Positions 1 to 6,077 of a stretch of 26,310 nucleotides of DNA are shown here, in pieces. A model generated the notes under the pieces. The model saw only the letters and a list, made by a program, of their open reading frames with translations, searched no databases and had not been told where the DNA came from. This stretch comes from a virus, in IMG/VR virus record IMGVR_UViG_3300027973_000196, positions 1-26,310 of that record. One strand, 5' to 3'. The position numbers and the translations under genes were made by a program. The first letter of the stretch is position 1, and every line of letters starts with the position of its first letter.

Positions 1-387
1 TTGACGGCGCGGCTTATCTTCCGGTTTGTTGGGTACAGAAAGATGGGTCCAGCGATCAAACTCGCGAATGATCTGATCGTATCCCAGGCCGGACGCGATA
101 ATTGTTTTAACTACTTCGTCCGGTGTCATGCCTGGCACTCGAATATCTGCGGCGCATCCAATACGATGCTGGCTTGTATCCTTAGATCCTACTGCGTCAT
201 TGACTTGCTTAGATCTAAATGCTGAGTTGATGATGACGGGCTTATCTCCCAGGGCGCTCTTCACTTCTTCCAAGAAATCAGCCAGGCGTACCAAGTTTGC
301 CATCTCTGCATCGTTTGGTGTGTTGTCAAATTCACGGTGGTCGGTGTGGCTTAATTCTTCCAGGGTGAAATGCTCACTTAGGTTCAT
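1..387 (-). CDS. Peptidase M15A-type endolysin (C-terminus cut by window edge)
   Basis: The first 129 residues were read by hand from the minus strand; no stop is reached before base 1. The protein looks like a zinc peptidase of the M15A group, which cut cross-links in the peptidoglycan and serve as phage endolysins. The motif SAFRS (55-59) is followed by SQHRIGCAADI, giving H74 and D81, and by WTHLSV with H115. These are the three expected zinc ligands, and E109 or D111 could be the catalytic acid. The ATG at 387 has AGAGAG about 10 bases upstream. It overlaps the holin gene by 14 bases, a usual holin/endolysin pairing. There is no signal peptide, so release would depend on the holin. The family call is strong; the exact bond cleaved is inferred. 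Confidence 0.9.
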   Translation of the reverse strand, partial: MNLSEHFTLEELSHTDHREFDNTPNDAEMANLVRLADFLEEVKSALGDKPVIINSAFRSKQVNDAVGSKDTSQHRIGCAADIRVPGMTPDEVVKTIIASGLGYDQIIREFDRWTHLSVPNKPEDKPRRQ

Positions 388-787
388 CTTTTTTATCTCT
401 CTTCATATCCATGATCTTCTCCAGCGTGCGTCCGCCGAAATAGAAAGACATAATCAGCATTCCCCATTGGCCCAAGAGTTCAACGTAATTATTGTTGACC
501 TCAATATCCCAGGCCGACATCATGGCAAACGTTGAATAAACAACCAAGATAAAAACTAAGGTGCCTGGGCGAATGTTCTTGCTTAACCAGGAATCGCTGG
601 CCATGTCAGCCTGGAGCCTGGCAGTAAGTTCGTGTTGCTCCGCCGCGTCGGCGTTGATCTTAGCCAGCTCGCCATTCTGTTGCATCTCTAACAGTTTGAG
701 TTTAGCCTGTTCAGCCTGGGCCGGATCCGGAAATACTTTGTCCAGGATCTTTCCGCCGATGTCAAGTAACGCGCCTAGTGGAAACAT
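374..787 (-). CDS. Holin, 3TM type (GTA/phage release family)
   Basis: This 137-aa protein has an N-terminal amphipathic part (FPLGALLDIGGKILDKVFPDP), a charged Gln/Glu/Lys-rich helical middle, then hydrophobic segments around 75-92 (GTLVFILVVYSTFAMMSAW) and 103-118 (LLGQWGMLIMSFYFGGR). It ends in a charged tail (MKRDKKDEPK). The order and the motif FYFGGRTLEK fit the 'holin of 3TMs' family, which opens the inner membrane at lysis. Its start overlaps the stop of the upstream small gene (TAATG), and its end overlaps the M15A peptidase gene, so holin and endolysin are likely translated together. The family assignment is from recognition, not a search. Confidence 0.8.
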   Translation of the reverse strand: MFPLGALLDIGGKILDKVFPDPAQAEQAKLKLLEMQQNGELAKINADAAEQHELTARLQADMASDSWLSKNIRPGTLVFILVVYSTFAMMSAWDIEVNNNYVELLGQWGMLIMSFYFGGRTLEKIMDMKRDKKDEPK

Positions 788-945
788 TATTTTTTCCCCT
801 TAATTGCGCGGGCCTCAGAGAGTGCGATCGCGACGGCTTGCTTTTGGTTTGTAACCTTTTGGCCGGAGCTGGACTTTAACTTGCCGCCTTTAAATTCGTG
901 CATTACCTTTTGGACTTTCATCATTTGCTTGCTATTCATTGGCAT
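787..945 (-). CDS. Small basic protein, DUF6496-like
   Basis: This 52-aa lysine-rich protein starts MPMNSKQMMKVQKVMHEF and continues GGKLKSSSGQKVTNQKQAVAIALSEAR. The block 'VMHEFKxGxLKSSSGxKVTNxKQAIAIALSEA' is typical of a small family (DUF6496) found in phages and bacteria; its role is not known to me. A longer reading frame begins at 984. I chose the ATG at 945 because GGGGAA lies 8 bases upstream and the extra N-terminal residues do not match the family. It sits between the holin gene and another small basic gene, in a row with overlapping ends. It could bind nucleic acid because of its charge, but that is only a guess. Confidence 0.7.
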   Translation of the reverse strand: MPMNSKQMMKVQKVMHEFKGGKLKSSSGQKVTNQKQAVAIALSEARAIKGKK

Positions 946-946
946 A

Positions 947-1114
947 TTATTTATTCCCCATCGCCTTGGCGCGAATGTTGTCAATCATGTTAGGGTAAGG
1001 GCGGCCCGCTTTCTTGGCCATTGCTTTGGCCGCGCTAAGTTGGCCAGGTGATAACTTCTTTGATTTGCCCAGGGACTTGGGCCGTTCTTTTTCCCATATC
1101 GGTTTTGTTGCCAT
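947..1114 (-). CDS. Small basic phage protein (55 aa), unknown function
   Basis: Hand translation gives a 55-aa protein starting MATKPIWEKERPKSLGKSKK and ending in GRPYPNMIDNIRAKAMGNK. It is rich in Lys/Arg and Ala. The segment KKAGRPYPNxIDNxRA recurs in small phage proteins, but no function is attached to it that I know of. Its ATG overlaps the TAA of the upstream coiled-coil gene (TAATG), and its TAA lies just ahead of the ATG of the next small gene. Two short basic genes side by side in a lysis region is a tidy arrangement and supports both as real. Confidence 0.65.
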   Translation of the reverse strand: MATKPIWEKERPKSLGKSKKLSPGQLSAAKAMAKKAGRPYPNMIDNIRAKAMGNK

Positions 1115-1563
1115 TATTTAATCCCCCAAACTAAGTACCAGGCGATCCAGGCCGCCACTACAAAACAAATAAACTGCACGCGTCGCACGTCTCTTAATTG
1201 TTCGTCATAAAACTTTTTGCTATTTTGTTCCATGGTTTCGATTTCTTTCTTAATCTTCAAAACTTCTTCCCATTCTTTTGCACCGTACTTCTTTATGAAT
1301 TCAATCTTGGCCTGGTATTCTTTCTCGCTTATTACTTTACGGTGCCGGTACTCTTCGAGCGCTTTGTAGATGGCGCGCTCTTTGAGGAGCGCGGCCTTCC
1401 TCTCGGCCGCTTTGCGCTCGCTGGCTTGTCGCTGGGCAACGTCGAAGGCGTCTCCTTGAATTCCTTCGATACTTTTACTGAGCTTGTGACTGGCTTCTCG
1501 CGCTCCATCAAGCGATGCACTAAGGACCTTAGCCCCTTCAGTAATCCCAAAGTCATCGACCAT
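1114..1563 (-). CDS. Coiled-coil protein with C-terminal membrane anchor
   Basis: 149 aa, not assigned to a named family. Residues 20-125 are highly charged and helical (for example RQASERKAAERKAALLKERA and KIKKEIETMEQNSKKF), which predicts a long coiled coil. Residues about 129-147 (VQFICFVVAAWIAWYLVW) form one transmembrane helix close to the C-terminus. It lies between an XhlA-like membrane protein gene and the holin/endolysin genes, so a role in lysis, for example as a spanin-like or holin-accessory protein, is possible. There is no lipobox or signal peptide, which argues against a classic spanin. The start is the ATG at 1563, with GGGAAAG rather far upstream. Confidence 0.6.
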   Translation of the reverse strand: MVDDFGITEGAKVLSASLDGAREASHKLSKSIEGIQGDAFDVAQRQASERKAAERKAALLKERAIYKALEEYRHRKVISEKEYQAKIEFIKKYGAKEWEEVLKIKKEIETMEQNSKKFYDEQLRDVRRVQFICFVVAAWIAWYLVWGIK

Positions 1564-1572
1564 ATCATGAGC

Positions 1573-1776
1573 TTACTTTCCCATGGCTTTATAAACAATG
1601 TCAATCATCCAGCCAAAGACTGCGCCGACCATTAAGAGAATGGCGCCAGCTCCGCGCCAGCGATTCATCTGATCGCTCATGGTTTTAATGCTACCTTTTA
1701 TATCAGTCATGTCGCGCTGGAGTTGCTCGACGTGCGCTTCAAGGCGGCCAATTTGCTGGTTAAGTTCGTCGCTCAT
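1573..1776 (-). CDS. XhlA-like small membrane protein
   Basis: 67 aa: an amphipathic helix with heptad spacing (LNQQIGRLEAHVEQLQRDM, DIKGSIKTMSDQMNRW) followed by one transmembrane helix (GAGAILLMVGAVFGWMIDIVY) and a short basic tail. This layout is that of haemolysin XhlA-type proteins, which are often found beside holins and help lysis. The reading frame can be extended to a TTG at 1785, but the ATG at 1776 lies one base after the upstream gene's TGA and is preferred. The function is inferred from shape and neighbourhood, so the holin-accessory role is tentative. Confidence 0.6.
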   Translation of the reverse strand: MSDELNQQIGRLEAHVEQLQRDMTDIKGSIKTMSDQMNRWRGAGAILLMVGAVFGWMIDIVYKAMGK

Positions 1777-1777
1777 A

Positions 1778-1996
1778 TCATCCAACTAAAGCTTTCACTT
1801 CATCTTGGGTTAAACCTAATGCGGCTAGTTTAGCTAGTGCAGAAGCCTTTGTATCGATGACTGCTTGTGCATCAGCTTCAGCCTGTGCAGTTACGGCTTC
1901 AAGGTCGTAAACTACTTCATTGTCATTTTTGTCATAAGCCACATTGTTAATAGTATATTTAACTTGTGGATATAGTTTATAAATAGCACTTTTCAT
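1778..1996 (-). CDS. Small tail-associated protein (72 aa), possible fibre chaperone
   Basis: 72 aa with an N-terminal beta-like part (YKLYPQVKYTINNVAYDKND) and an Ala-rich helical C-terminus ending in ALAKLAALGLTQDEVKALVG. That kind of ending is common in tiny genes next to phage tail fibre genes. The start forms an ATGA overlap with the stop of the upstream fibre-like gene, so the two are probably translationally coupled. It is the third of three small genes that each follow a fibre-like gene here. Fibre assembly is a plausible role, but no direct evidence is visible. Confidence 0.6.
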   Translation of the reverse strand: MKSAIYKLYPQVKYTINNVAYDKNDNEVVYDLEAVTAQAEADAQAVIDTKASALAKLAALGLTQDEVKALVG

Positions 1997-2478
1997 CCTG
2001 CAATCTCCATTAAGGTAATTGTGGTTAAACTATTATTACCACCAGTTCCGTTTGCATTAACATACCAAGCAGCACCATCACCCCTAAATTGAATTGAATA
2101 AGTGGTTGATGAAGTTGTTGATGGAGAATCTAAATAATTAACAAATCTTTCAAGTGTAAACGCATAATCAGGTGTGCCTGAAGTAGCAGGAAAAGAACCA
2201 TCCAAAGCAGTTGAATTTCTTATTAACTGGCTGTAAAGAGTAAGCGACCCTGCTTTTGAACCTGAACAAGATATTCTAGCAATTACCAAAACTTTACTTG
2301 TAGAAAACTTAGGAGTAATGGTTGCAGATAATCCTGTTGGGGTTACAAAGCTAGTACTAGAAGATGAAAAAATTGTTGTACTTGTTGTTTGAACTACTTG
2401 CAACACATTACCAGCACTAGCTTGTGTAGTAGCGTTGTTAAATGTTAGACCATTAGTCCCATCAATAATCATAGACAT
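1993..2478 (-). CDS. Tail fibre / receptor-binding-like protein (161 aa)
   Basis: This protein begins MSMIIDGTNGLTFNNATTQ, a short N-terminal motif seen at the start of many phage fibre-tip proteins. The rest is Ser/Thr/Asn-rich with alternating hydrophobic residues, predicting a beta sandwich (LVIARISCSGSKAGSLTLYS, SIQFRGDGAAWYVNANGTGG). No enzyme motif is visible. It is joined to the 58-aa gene upstream by an ATAATG overlap and to the 72-aa gene downstream by ATGA. Base composition is AT-richer than in the head and tail genes, which fits exchange of host-recognition genes. Which sugar or surface it binds cannot be told from the sequence. Confidence 0.6.
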   Translation of the reverse strand: MSMIIDGTNGLTFNNATTQASAGNVLQVVQTTSTTIFSSSSTSFVTPTGLSATITPKFSTSKVLVIARISCSGSKAGSLTLYSQLIRNSTALDGSFPATSGTPDYAFTLERFVNYLDSPSTTSSTTYSIQFRGDGAAWYVNANGTGGNNSLTTITLMEIAG

Positions 2479-2654
2479 TATTCATTCTCCGCTGGTAATG
2501 GTGTGTTGCCTTCAGCCACCCATTTTAGGTAGGCTTGGTAATCTGTGTTGGCTTCATCTACTGGAAATGAAGTATACGAACCATTACCATTATCTTTAAT
2601 TACATGGTGTTGGTCATTACCAGCAATATTTTTAACTGTAATTGTTTTATACAT
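2478..2654 (-). CDS. Small tail-fibre-associated protein (58 aa)
   Basis: A 58-aa protein found by translating the gap. It starts MYKTITVKNIAGNDQHH and ends DYQAYLKWVAEGNTPLPAENE. The ending 'YxxYLxWxxEGNTPLPA' is typical of small proteins and assembly factors next to phage fibre genes and resembles the C-terminal part of Tfa-type chaperones. The ATG at 2654 follows the stop of the 370-aa fibre-like gene by a few bases, and its TAA overlaps the ATG of the 161-aa gene (ATAATG). A chaperone role is inferred from resemblance and position. Confidence 0.65.
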   Translation of the reverse strand: MYKTITVKNIAGNDQHHVIKDNGNGSYTSFPVDEANTDYQAYLKWVAEGNTPLPAENE

Positions 2655-2655
2655 T

Positions 2656-3768
2656 TTATAACTCCGCAGATAGGGCTACTGACGCAGTTGAATCATTACT
2701 ACCCATTAGTTGGTATGTTTTTTCCGATGTCAATCCTGAACTTGTACAACTTAGGCTTGATGTAAAAGGGTTAGAATCACCTGAAGGTACTGTAACTGCT
2801 GAAACTGAAAATACTGTTGCCCCTGACCAAAGCCCTACTGCACCAGTTGTAGTAACTGAAGAAGGTATAGTTCTCATTGGTACTTGCATAAATATAGTAA
2901 TAAAAGCAGTTGTTGATGAGTTTGCAGGACCTACACCCATTCTTGCATACTGAGTTGCACCACTAATTTTATAAAAATACCGTTGGCAAAGACTTAATTC
3001 AGTAGTGTATTGACGATACTCAAATCCAGTAGCACTACTTCCTACTTCTAGTTGAACACCAGTAATGTAGAAGGTTGCCCCGCTTGTTCCTACTACGGAT
3101 GTTGAACCAGTTGGTTGCGAAGCCCAAGTTCCACCAGTCCATGTGTTTGCAGTTCCGCTAAATGTTGAGCCAGCCCCAAGGCTAAAATAAACTTGAATGC
3201 CGTTACCATTATCTGTTAGCCAAGTTCCAGTAGTATCACCAGCAATTGTTACTGACTTTTGTTCCCAAGTGTTTGCGGCAGAAATTGTGTAACTATATGG
3301 GTAACTTCTATTTGCGGCAGAATTAAACAACGAACCACCAAAAGTTCCAGTTAAAGAACTGCGAACCCAAAACGATAAAGTAACTGTTTTTGCGTTAGCA
3401 GTTCCCCACCCTAAATCAGCAACATTTAACCCCTCAATAGACTGCCTAAATCCAAAATAATCACCAGTCAAAACCGAATATGCAGATGATGAAGTTACAC
3501 CTAAATAATTAGTAAATCCTACTGGTGGAGTAACAGAACCAGCATTTTGTTGCGTTGTTAATTTAGATGTTTGCGCTAATGAAAAATACCATCTGTCTAA
3601 TGTATAACTACCACTAGTAGGTGTAACACTAGCACCAGCATTTCTTTGGTCAATAACCATTGCACCATTGATAATGCGATTCTTCATAAGGCTTGCGTTG
3701 CCGCCGCCTAGTATGCCGCCAGGAGTTGTAGTCGTTACTGTATCAACATTGATATTTCCGTAAGGCAT
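2656..3768 (-). CDS. Tail fibre / carbohydrate-binding-like structural protein (370 aa)
   Basis: Residues 30-60 contain NRIINGAMVIDQRNAG and, after a short stretch, YTLDRW. This motif pair marks a large family of phage and prophage fibre proteins with a jelly-roll, carbohydrate-binding-module-like fold. The middle (ADLGWGTANAKTVTLSFWVR, GVQLEVGSSATGFEYRQY) matches the rest of that fold. The end (290-370) is Ser/Thr-rich and probably more variable. No catalytic motif is visible, so a depolymerase role is not supported. Both ends are coupled to tiny genes (54 aa upstream through an ATAATG overlap, 58 aa just downstream). The likely role is binding to a cell-surface glycan. Confidence 0.7.
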   Translation of the reverse strand: MPYGNINVDTVTTTTPGGILGGGNASLMKNRIINGAMVIDQRNAGASVTPTSGSYTLDRWYFSLAQTSKLTTQQNAGSVTPPVGFTNYLGVTSSSAYSVLTGDYFGFRQSIEGLNVADLGWGTANAKTVTLSFWVRSSLTGTFGGSLFNSAANRSYPYSYTISAANTWEQKSVTIAGDTTGTWLTDNGNGIQVYFSLGAGSTFSGTANTWTGGTWASQPTGSTSVVGTSGATFYITGVQLEVGSSATGFEYRQYTTELSLCQRYFYKISGATQYARMGVGPANSSTTAFITIFMQVPMRTIPSSVTTTGAVGLWSGATVFSVSAVTVPSGDSNPFTSSLSCTSSGLTSEKTYQLMGSNDSTASVALSAEL

Positions 3769-3932
3769 TATGCTAACTCCTCATCTGTTGGTTTAGCTAG
3801 TGTTGGGTGTTCCCATTTAGCGATGTAATCGCCTTTGCCGTCTGAATCGTTTTGTAAAACAATGCCGTGGTTTATCCAAGGCTCGTTTGGTAATTCAGGA
3901 TATATTTGTTTAATTTTTTCAGATAATGTCAT
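3768..3932 (-). CDS. XkdW-like small tail protein (54 aa)
   Basis: A 54-aa protein read from the gap, starting MTLSEKIKQIYPELPNEPW and containing IVLQNDSDGKGDYIAKWEHP. The core 'IYPEL...I.LQNDSDGKGDYIxxWxHP' is that of XkdW/YorD-type small phage proteins, which sit beside fibre genes and may help fibre assembly. Both ends overlap neighbours through ATAATG: its ATG with the stop of the 185-aa-frame fibre gene, its TAA with the ATG of the 370-aa gene. The family resemblance is clear; the function is inferred. Confidence 0.7.
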   Translation of the reverse strand: MTLSEKIKQIYPELPNEPWINHGIVLQNDSDGKGDYIAKWEHPTLAKPTDEELA

Positions 3933-4477
3933 TATAAAGTCCTTGCTAAACAGCCTTGTAGCCTTACCTGTGATTGAACTGTTGAATATGATGCTAGTGC
4001 TGTGTAATCGTAAAAGTATGCGTAAAGCTCTATTGTGTCTCCAGTACCGTTCATAGGTACTAAGGTAGTTATAACTGGACTAAACGAAGCCCCTGTGCCA
4101 GAAACAAAAGAGTTTTCAGTACTTAAATACGTACTACCATTTTTATAAATTAGTAAGGTAAAACCTATTTGCCTACCTGCAGTAAAGTCTATTCTTATTT
4201 GACCAGATATATTGTAGTAACCAGCAACTGTGGGTGTAAATGTAGATGATGCAAAATTATTATTTGTGTCGTATTGTTCTGTTTGTAATAATATTTTTGT
4301 AAGTGTATTGTTAGTTATAGTTTGAGATGATGATGGACTTGCACTAAAAGCTGGCATATTACCGCTAACCATTACATCACCAGTAGCGGCTGGTAGCGTA
4401 TGCGTAAAGTTACTAGCCGTTGCTGGCTCATTGATAGTTACTGAACCACCACCTGAAGAATTAAGTACGATGCTCAT
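3932..4477 (-). CDS. C1q/TNF-like jelly-roll fibre protein
   Basis: About 181 aa. After a short leader (MSIVLNSSGGGSVTINEP and THTLPAATGDVMVSG) comes a C1q-like trimeric jelly roll: MPAFSAS, then LLQTEQYDTNNNFASSTFTP, TVAGYYNISGQIRID and GDTIELYAYFYD. The 'AF.A........F.......F.P..AG.Y......' pattern is the C1q signature and is common in phage fibre tips. The frame opens upstream at a GTG (4489), but the ATG at 4477 forms an ATGA overlap with the stop of the main fibre gene and is preferred. It likely sits at or near the tip of the stalk made by the upstream gene; direct attachment is inference. Confidence 0.7.
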   Translation of the reverse strand: MSIVLNSSGGGSVTINEPATASNFTHTLPAATGDVMVSGNMPAFSASPSSSQTITNNTLTKILLQTEQYDTNNNFASSTFTPTVAGYYNISGQIRIDFTAGRQIGFTLLIYKNGSTYLSTENSFVSGTGASFSPVITTLVPMNGTGDTIELYAYFYDYTALASYSTVQSQVRLQGCLARTL

Positions 4478-6027
4478 AATATTATCCACCTTTGACCACT
4501 TGGTACGGTTACACTTGCGCCGCTATTGATTGTTACGGGGCCAACACTAAAACCATTTTTGCTGGTAGTGAGTGTATAACTTGCCGTAACTGTTGTCGCA
4601 TTTTCAAAGATAACACCACCAGCTTGTGCGCCACCTACTCCACCCCAGGCACCACCAACATATCCCTCAAAGGATGCAAGCGAGGAATTGTATCTAAAGT
4701 ATCCATTGGCCGGTGAGCCATCACGCTCGCCAGTTGTACCCGATGGAATAATTGATGATCCAGTAGCAGATGTTTTTGAAGTAATCGTTGATAGATTGAT
4801 TGATGCCGCACTAGCCGCCGCCGCAGTCGCACTACTGGCCGCGGATGTTGCTGAGTTGCTGGCATTAGTGGCAGAAGTGGCGGCGTTTGTTGCGGAAGTT
4901 GTTGCGGCAGTTGCCTGAGTTGTGGCCGTCGATGCTGAATTGCTTGCGTTGGTTGCACTTGTTGACGCATTGCTGGCAGAAGTCGATGCCGCGCTTGCAC
5001 TACTAGCCGCGTTGGTTGCACTTGTTGATGCGCCGCTTGCTGACGTACTAGCATTAGACGCCTGGGTTGTTGCAGTTGACGCACTATTACTGGCCGACGT
5101 TGCGCTTGTTGCCGCATTCGTCGCAGAAGTTGTAGCGCTAGTTGCCTGAGTTGTTGCAGTTGAGGCAGATCCGGACGCGCTTGTTGCTGAATTGGCCGCG
5201 TTCGTTGCTGAAGTTGACGCATTGCTGGCCGACGTACTAGCGCCACTTGCAGAAGTTGACGCATTTGTGGCCGATGTTGAGGCGTTTGATGCAGAAGTAG
5301 AGGCCGCACTAGCTGAACTAGCGGCCGCACTTGCTGATGCCGCGGCGGCAGTAGCAGATGAACCGGCGGCGGCCGCGTCCACTACCAGGTCCCACTTAGC
5401 GGAATCCGCATTCGAACTAATTGGCGTTGTGCCGACAGAAGTATGAGCAGTATTAGCGCGATATACGTTTGAATTACTAGAATCTTTTACCAGGTCACGG
5501 ACGGTATAAGCCTGACCAGCGGCCCAGTTACCACGCCAGTTACCAATCTCTTCACCAACAGTAGGATTACCAGTCGAATCAAATGCCAGGATCTTTCCAG
5601 CGCGGGAAGTTTGCACCGGCAATACCATATTGATAGAGGCCGGGTCCGTTACTGGAGCCAAGATCGCACGACCCAAAGCTTCAGCATTTTGCTGATTGAA
5701 AATGGTTTGCTGGTCCAGCTCTAAGTTTAGAGATGCCGCAGTAAAGTCGCCACCAGTTACGTAATCAGATGCACGGGTAATATCCCTGGCACCCACAATC
5801 GTGATCCTCTTAGTGGATCCAGGAGCAGTAACAAAGGTGACTGAGCCGGTACCGTTCGCATTGATCGTTACCGTGTAATCAGTTGTCAGCGTTTTGAGAG
5901 TTGAATCAACATACACGTCGATGTCAGTTTGCGCCAATATTTCAAAGGTAAATGCGTACGGCCCTACACCAGCCGAGCCGGTATAGACTGCGCGTCGCAC
6001 TACGGGTGATATTGGAAAATCAGCCAT
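4474..6027 (-). CDS. Tail fibre protein with T7-type N-terminus and Ala-heptad stalk
   Basis: 517 aa. Residues 1-140 match the T7 tail-fibre N-terminal domain that binds the tail (YTGSAGVGPYAFTFEI, DYTVTINANGTGSVTF, TAASLNLELDQQTIFNQQNA). Residues 164-213 look like a small carbohydrate-module-like insert (GNWAAGQAYTVRDLV...VYRA...AKW). Residues 222-403 are 26 perfect seven-residue repeats with Ala at positions 4 and 7. Residues 404-517 form the end, including GTTGERDGSPANGYFRYNS and a beta-rich finish of the type 'SYTLTTSKNG...GPVTINSG...VPSGQRW'. The C-terminus has no obvious large receptor-binding domain, so recognition may rest with the fibre-like proteins encoded just downstream. Another gene joins it by ATGA at 4477. 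Confidence 0.88.
   Translation of the reverse strand: MADFPISPVVRRAVYTGSAGVGPYAFTFEILAQTDIDVYVDSTLKTLTTDYTVTINANGTGSVTFVTAPGSTKRITIVGARDITRASDYVTGGDFTAASLNLELDQQTIFNQQNAEALGRAILAPVTDPASINMVLPVQTSRAGKILAFDSTGNPTVGEEIGNWRGNWAAGQAYTVRDLVKDSSNSNVYRANTAHTSVGTTPISSNADSAKWDLVVDAAAAGSSATAAAASASAAASSASAASTSASNASTSATNASTSASGASTSASNASTSATNAANSATSASGSASTATTQATSATTSATNAATSATSASNSASTATTQASNASTSASGASTSATNAASSASAASTSASNASTSATNASNSASTATTQATAATTSATNAATSATNASNSATSAASSATAAAASAASINLSTITSKTSATGSSIIPSGTTGERDGSPANGYFRYNSSLASFEGYVGGAWGGVGGAQAGGVIFENATTVTASYTLTTSKNGFSVGPVTINSGASVTVPSGQRWIIL
4819..5364 (-). repeat. 21-bp-period repeat encoding 26 Ala heptads
   Basis: The coding DNA repeats with a 21-base period across 546 bases, encoding heptads such as STSASNA, STSATNA, SNSASTA and TTQATSA. 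Ala is fixed at positions 4 and 7 and Ser or Gln at position 3; there is no break in phase. A higher-order pattern is visible: the pair SNSASTA-TTQA occurs at the 14th-15th and the 21st-22nd heptads, with a near copy (SGSASTA-TTQA) at the 10th-11th. Codons vary between copies, so this is protein-level repetition kept by selection more than a recent DNA expansion. The 3-4 spacing of Ala fits a tight, probably trimeric, coiled coil. Confidence 0.85.
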
Positions 6028-6077
6028 TTTTTTCTCCTGATAATTTATACCTTAAACTGGTAAGTTTTGCCATCATT

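Noticed and set aside
1332-1604. Minus-strand 90-aa frame overlapping the coiled-coil gene
   Set aside because: The overlapping 149-aa frame has clear coiled-coil and membrane features; this one is a frame shadow.
4635-5330. Minus-strand Gln/Arg/Leu-rich 231-aa frame
   Set aside because: It is the alternative frame of the same repeat in the tail fibre gene, with extreme composition and no motif.
4688-5446. Plus-strand open frames rich in Ala, Val, Leu and Asp
   Set aside because: They are the antisense of the Ser/Ala/Thr heptad repeat; GCN/TCN/ACN codons give few stops on the other strand. No ribosome site or family supports them.
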